From positions 1 to 23,235 of the IMG/VR virus record IMGVR_UViG_3300033146_005163: a stretch of DNA of 23,235 nucleotides. One strand, 5' to 3'. The position numbers were made by a program, and so were the translations under genes. This DNA is from a virus. The first letter of the stretch is position 1. Each line of letters begins with the position of its first letter. This document shows, piece after piece, positions 21,056 to 23,235 of this stretch. The notes below the pieces were generated by a model, which did not search any database, was not told the origin of the DNA, and worked only from the letters and a program-made list of their open reading frames with translations.

Positions 21056-22066
21056 ATGGATAATTTATTCAGAACACGGGTTCTGACATCAGCAGTTAAT
21101 GAAATGCAGGCCCCTGAAGCCAGGGTATTTAACAGGCTGTTTGCTCCCAAAGCAAACATGCAGATAAGCGACAGGCTGGCATTTGACATTATAACAGGTT
21201 CTCAGCAGATCCTGCCCAATCTGGCAGTAAATGCCGAAGCGACCGTCACAAACAAGGTAGGTCGAAAAACTGTAACTGTAACCGCCCCAAGGCTCAGCAG
21301 CAAACGATATATATCAGCAGCAGAGCTTAATGCCGTGCGTGCATACGGTTCCCAGATGACAACTGAAATGCTCAAGGACAGGATCGCAAGGGAGCAGTTT
21401 GACATGGTTGGGGAGCATGGCAGAACAAAAGAATTTTGGGCAGTAAATGCCCTTAAAGGCAAGATCTATGATTCGGATATGACGACCGTACTAGTGGATT
21501 ATAACGCCGATCCGGGCCACAGTATAACCCTGACATTAACAGACCTGTGGACTGATGCAGCGTCAGACCCTGCAAATAAAATCAGGGAATGGAAAAAAAT
21601 CATTGAGGATGATTCAAACGCAAACATAACGGGCTGGCTTGCATATTGCGGATCAGGTGCAATGGATGCTCTTTTGTCCAATGTAAAAGTCAGGGAATTA
21701 CTCAAGTACGATAAAGGCGCACAGATTGCAGAAACAGGCAGGATCCAAAAACTGGTAGAGGTCGAGCTGGACGAATACCTGGGATCATATCAGGACAGCA
21801 GTGGAACCCGCCAGCGATTTATAGCTGATGATGAGTTGCTTTTAATCGGGCTGTGCAATGACCTGATTGACTGTCCATATGCCCCTGTGGTTGATCTTGA
21901 TGCGCCCAAAGGAGTTGGAAATATAACAGCAGCAGGCAAACCGGTTTCCGCATTTTCCAAATCATGGAAAACCGAAGAACCGTCAGGCAGATGGATAAAA
22001 GTTGAAACCAGACCACTGCCCGTTCTCCAGAGACCTGGAGCAGTCATCAGGGCAACAGTAGTGTGA
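21056..22066 (+). CDS. Major capsid protein, lambda gpE family
   Basis: 336 residues from ATG 21056 (AAGGAGA eight bases upstream). Features of the Phage_cap_E family: N-terminal LTSAVNEMQAPEARVFNRLF, the FDIITGSQQILP strand, APRLSSKRYISAAELNAVR, then TEMLKDRIAREQFDMVGEHG, the LAYCGSGAMDALL helix and the closing SGRWIKVETRPLPVLQRPGA. Length matches lambda E (341). It builds the icosahedral shell on the scaffold. Mu itself uses the unrelated gpT, so this head module derives from a different lineage than the transposition genes. Confidence 0.93.
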   Translation: MDNLFRTRVLTSAVNEMQAPEARVFNRLFAPKANMQISDRLAFDIITGSQQILPNLAVNAEATVTNKVGRKTVTVTAPRLSSKRYISAAELNAVRAYGSQMTTEMLKDRIAREQFDMVGEHGRTKEFWAVNALKGKIYDSDMTTVLVDYNADPGHSITLTLTDLWTDAASDPANKIREWKKIIEDDSNANITGWLAYCGSGAMDALLSNVKVRELLKYDKGAQIAETGRIQKLVEVELDEYLGSYQDSSGTRQRFIADDELLLIGLCNDLIDCPYAPVVDLDAPKGVGNITAAGKPVSAFSKSWKTEEPSGRWIKVETRPLPVLQRPGAVIRATVV

Positions 22067-22105
22067 TTTTTAAATACTAACATAAAGTGACAGACGGAGG
22101 CAGAT

Positions 22106-22315
22106 ATGAAAGTAAAAGTTGTAAAAGGCGCAGTTGATTTTAAGGGAAAACGCTATATTCAGGATACGGAAACCGCAATATTTGACGCACCTGAAGAAGT
22201 GGCTGCAAAGCTCCTGAAAAAAGGTGTGGTTGAAAAGTATGTGCCGGAAACACTGAAAGCAAAGCCCGAACCCGCAGCAGCAGAGCAGCCTGCGCCAAAG
22301 GCTAAAGGGAAGTAA
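22106..22315 (+). CDS. Small Lys/Ala/Pro-rich protein after capsid gene
   Basis: 69 residues from ATG 22106 behind GGAGG (22096-22100). The N-terminal 45 residues form a compact unit (VKVVKGAVDFKGKRYIQDTE, VAAKLLKKGVVEKYV); the tail is a Lys/Pro/Ala linker. Small proteins of this pattern lie between capsid and connector genes in many Mu-like and siphoviral phages. Function is unknown. Confidence 0.8.
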   Translation: MKVKVVKGAVDFKGKRYIQDTETAIFDAPEEVAAKLLKKGVVEKYVPETLKAKPEPAAAEQPAPKAKGK

Positions 22316-22318
22316 CCA

Positions 22319-22756
22319 ATGGCCTATTGCACATACGACGATCTGCTGAACATCTGTCCTGAGCGGGTAATTGTCCAGCTTACAGACGATGCCCGCACAG
22401 GTGTTGCAGATCAATTAAAAGTGCTTGATGCCATTGAAGCTGAGGCAGATATTATTGATGCCCATATCGGCAAAATAATAAAGCTGCCCATAGCCGGGGA
22501 CATCCCGCCAATCCTGAAGAGGCTTAACGGACAGATGGCGGTTCATCATCTGTATATCAGGATAAAAACCCCGCCCGACCACTGGGTAAAGCAGTATGAA
22601 AACTGCATAAAGGTCCTGGGAAAAATAAGGGATAACGTGATTTCAATCGGGGTGCAGCCAATGCCTGAATCACCTGAAATAGATAACGTCAGGATAACGG
22701 CAGTTTCAAACACCCGTACATCCATGTTTTCTTCAGAAGAAATGGAAAAATACTGA
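22319..22756 (+). CDS. Head-tail connector protein (Mu gp36, DUF1320)
   Basis: 145 residues from ATG 22319. The family pattern is clear: MAYCTYDDLLNICPERVIVQ, the helical core ending in AIEAEADIIDAHIGKI, KLPIAGDIPPILKRL and MAVHHLYIRI. In Mu, gp36 belongs to this DUF1320 family and lies directly after the capsid genes. The last base overlaps the next start (TGATG). Confidence 0.88.
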   Translation: MAYCTYDDLLNICPERVIVQLTDDARTGVADQLKVLDAIEAEADIIDAHIGKIIKLPIAGDIPPILKRLNGQMAVHHLYIRIKTPPDHWVKQYENCIKVLGKIRDNVISIGVQPMPESPEIDNVRITAVSNTRTSMFSSEEMEKY

Positions 22757-23193
22757 TGCTGACAAAGGAAATACTGAAGGAATTAACGGAAATCAGGCAT
22801 GAAAATATATATATAACCCCTGATGAAAATTATATCCCAATCCATGTTACACTTCCATGTATAGGTATTAAAGATGGTGGCCTTACTTGGAATGTGAATC
22901 TGGCCGATACAAACGGCAGGAAAACAAGCATATATAAATTAATAATAGTTGTATATTCTGATTTAATTCGTGATGAAACGGCTTCAATGGGTGATGACTC
23001 ATTAGATGAATTAGGCACACTTGAAACCTGTAAAAATATTATTAATGCTATTGACGGGATGCTGCCTGAAGGATGTTATGAAGCCTATACAACAGGTGTA
23101 AGTCCTACGGAAACATTTGGCGGTGAAGGGGATAGGATACACCGTCAACAAATCAGTCATGAATTATTGGCATTGGAATTTAGAGGTAAATAA
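22756..23193 (+). CDS. Tail terminator/completion-like protein
   Basis: 145 residues from ATG 22756, overlapping the previous stop. Strand-rich core: ITPDENYIPIHVTLPCIGIK, KTSIYKLIIVVYSDLI and QQISHELLALEF, with an acidic helix between. Position and fold suggest the tail terminator class (compare Mu gp37), but the sequence is not close enough to be sure. The gene is clearly more AT-rich than its neighbours, with ATA and TTA codons, which hints at separate acquisition. Confidence 0.7.
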   Translation: MLTKEILKELTEIRHENIYITPDENYIPIHVTLPCIGIKDGGLTWNVNLADTNGRKTSIYKLIIVVYSDLIRDETASMGDDSLDELGTLETCKNIINAIDGMLPEGCYEAYTTGVSPTETFGGEGDRIHRQQISHELLALEFRGK

Positions 23194-23195
23194 TT

Positions 23196-23235
23196 ATGAT
23201 TAAAAATGCAGTTCTAAACACTGTTTATGAAACTG
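23196..23235 (+). CDS. Start of a further late gene (cut by window end)
   Basis: ATG 23196 follows AGAGG (23182-23186) and reads MIKNAVLNTVYET to the last base of the window without a stop. Position suggests a tail gene. Too short to identify. Confidence 0.6.
   Translation, partial: MIKNAVLNTVYET

Overview
This window reads as the left and central part of a Mu-like transposable prophage in a Gram-negative bacterium. Gene style (moderate GC, short spacings, many ATGA/TAATG overlaps, lipobox proteins) would fit a Desulfobacterota-type host, but that assignment is inference. The phage assignment is firm: a DDE transposase of the MuA family, a MuB-like ATPase, GemA (gp16) and Gam homologues, then the Mu-type head block (gp27/gp28 terminase, gp29 portal, gp30 F-type, gpG, protease I with a nested scaffold). 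The right end of the prophage is not in the window, and the exact left end could not be placed.

Region by region. 1-433: a 48/50-bp inverted repeat (1-50 and 241-290) around a 190-bp core, with a minus-strand ORF running through it. 434-845: no convincing gene, but dense signals: a GGTGACAA repeat cluster, two terminator-like hairpins, a 10-bp inverted repeat, and a promoter overlapped by paired ATGCCATAGGCAT palindromes. 846-1665: a small cysteine-rich protein with a strong terminator, a diverged direct repeat, and an XRE-type HTH protein. 1824-3155 (minus): the putative prophage repressor followed closely by a zinc-ribbon protein with a type I restriction HsdR-N-like nuclease domain. 3221-3264: a 16-bp perfect inverted repeat spanning the early promoter.

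3312-13325 (plus) is the early region: a BcepMu gp16/Ner-like HTH protein, a BRO-N-like protein, several unrecognised proteins, a 120-bp MITE-like insertion with an exact 10-bp target duplication (beside a possible methyltransferase remnant), a ParB-like protein, transposase A, ATPase B, GemA, Gam, small zinc-ribbon and conserved phage proteins, and two lipoprotein-like genes. A 157-bp gap at 13326-13482 holds a candidate activator-type promoter and a strong terminator placed immediately before the first late gene.

13483-23235 is the late block: a membrane/coiled-coil protein, a small coiled-coil protein, small and large terminase, portal, an F/MuF head protein fused to a zinc-metallopeptidase-like C-terminal domain, virion morphogenesis protein, lytic transglycosylase-like protein, protease/scaffold, then a lambda-type decoration protein D and E-type major capsid protein in place of the Mu-type capsid, a small Lys/Ala-rich protein, a gp36-like DUF1320 protein, a tail-completion candidate and the start of a further gene. 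The phage thus combines Mu transposition and packaging with a lambda-like capsid shell.
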